A stretch of DNA of 5,502 bases from Gammaproteobacteria bacterium (GTDB lineage: Bacteria; Pseudomonadota; Gammaproteobacteria; Steroidobacterales; Steroidobacteraceae), in contig JASHVF010000333.1 of assembly GCA_030039615.1 (NCBI GenBank), forward strand, positions 1 to 5,502, written 5' to 3'. The notes under the pieces are model-generated. The model was not told the DNA's origin. It ran no database searches and worked only from the letters and a program-made list of their open reading frames with translations. A program made the position numbers and the translations under genes. Position 1 is the first letter of the stretch, and every line of letters starts with the position of its first letter. Positions 5,473-5,502 of the stretch are shown here, piece after piece.

Positions 5473-5502
5473 CCGGTTGAGGCGACGACAGCCCGCCAAC
5501 AG

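Overview
The window is about 5.5 kb of high-GC DNA with dense coding. It looks like part of an exopolysaccharide locus of the XrtA (exosortase A)/PEP-CTERM type, as found in Gram-negative Pseudomonadota (beta/gammaproteobacteria). The evidence for Gram-negative origin is an outer-membrane export lipoprotein, an outer-membrane beta-barrel protein with a signal peptide, and a sigma-54-dependent regulator. I cannot assign a genus. No exosortase and no PEP-CTERM substrate protein lies inside the window, so the system assignment rests on family resemblance of the export protein, the sugar transferase and the response regulator.

Layout. Bases 1-134 (minus strand) hold the N-terminus of a flavin-reductase-family protein that runs off the left edge. 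Bases 135-265 are an AT-richer divergent intergenic region with a plausible minus-strand promoter. Then, all on the plus strand, come: a short polysaccharide export (OPX) lipoprotein (266-907); a 67-bp spacer dominated by a long imperfect hairpin; a 491-residue outer-membrane beta-barrel protein (975-2450); a 125-bp spacer with two GC-rich hairpins followed by an AT-rich dyad, CTTTACA-N5-TGTAAAG, plus a third half-site; a membrane-bound initiating sugar transferase of the TIGR03013 type (2576-4000); and, overlapping it by one base, a PrsR-type sigma-54 response regulator (4000-5472). The last 30 bases hold nothing I can identify.

How the genes fit together. The sugar transferase would load the first phosphosugar onto undecaprenyl phosphate at the inner membrane. 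The short OPX lipoprotein and the beta-barrel would form the outer exit path. The response regulator would drive sigma-54 transcription of EPS and/or PEP-CTERM genes. The usual companions (Wzz-like chain-length determinant, tyrosine-kinase-like ATPase, PrsK sensor kinase, PrsT) are absent between these genes, so the arrangement is compact or rearranged. The most interesting points are the dyad before the sugar transferase, the loss of the conserved Thr/Ser switch residue in the response-regulator receiver domain, and the pairing of a short OPX protein with a dedicated beta-barrel.
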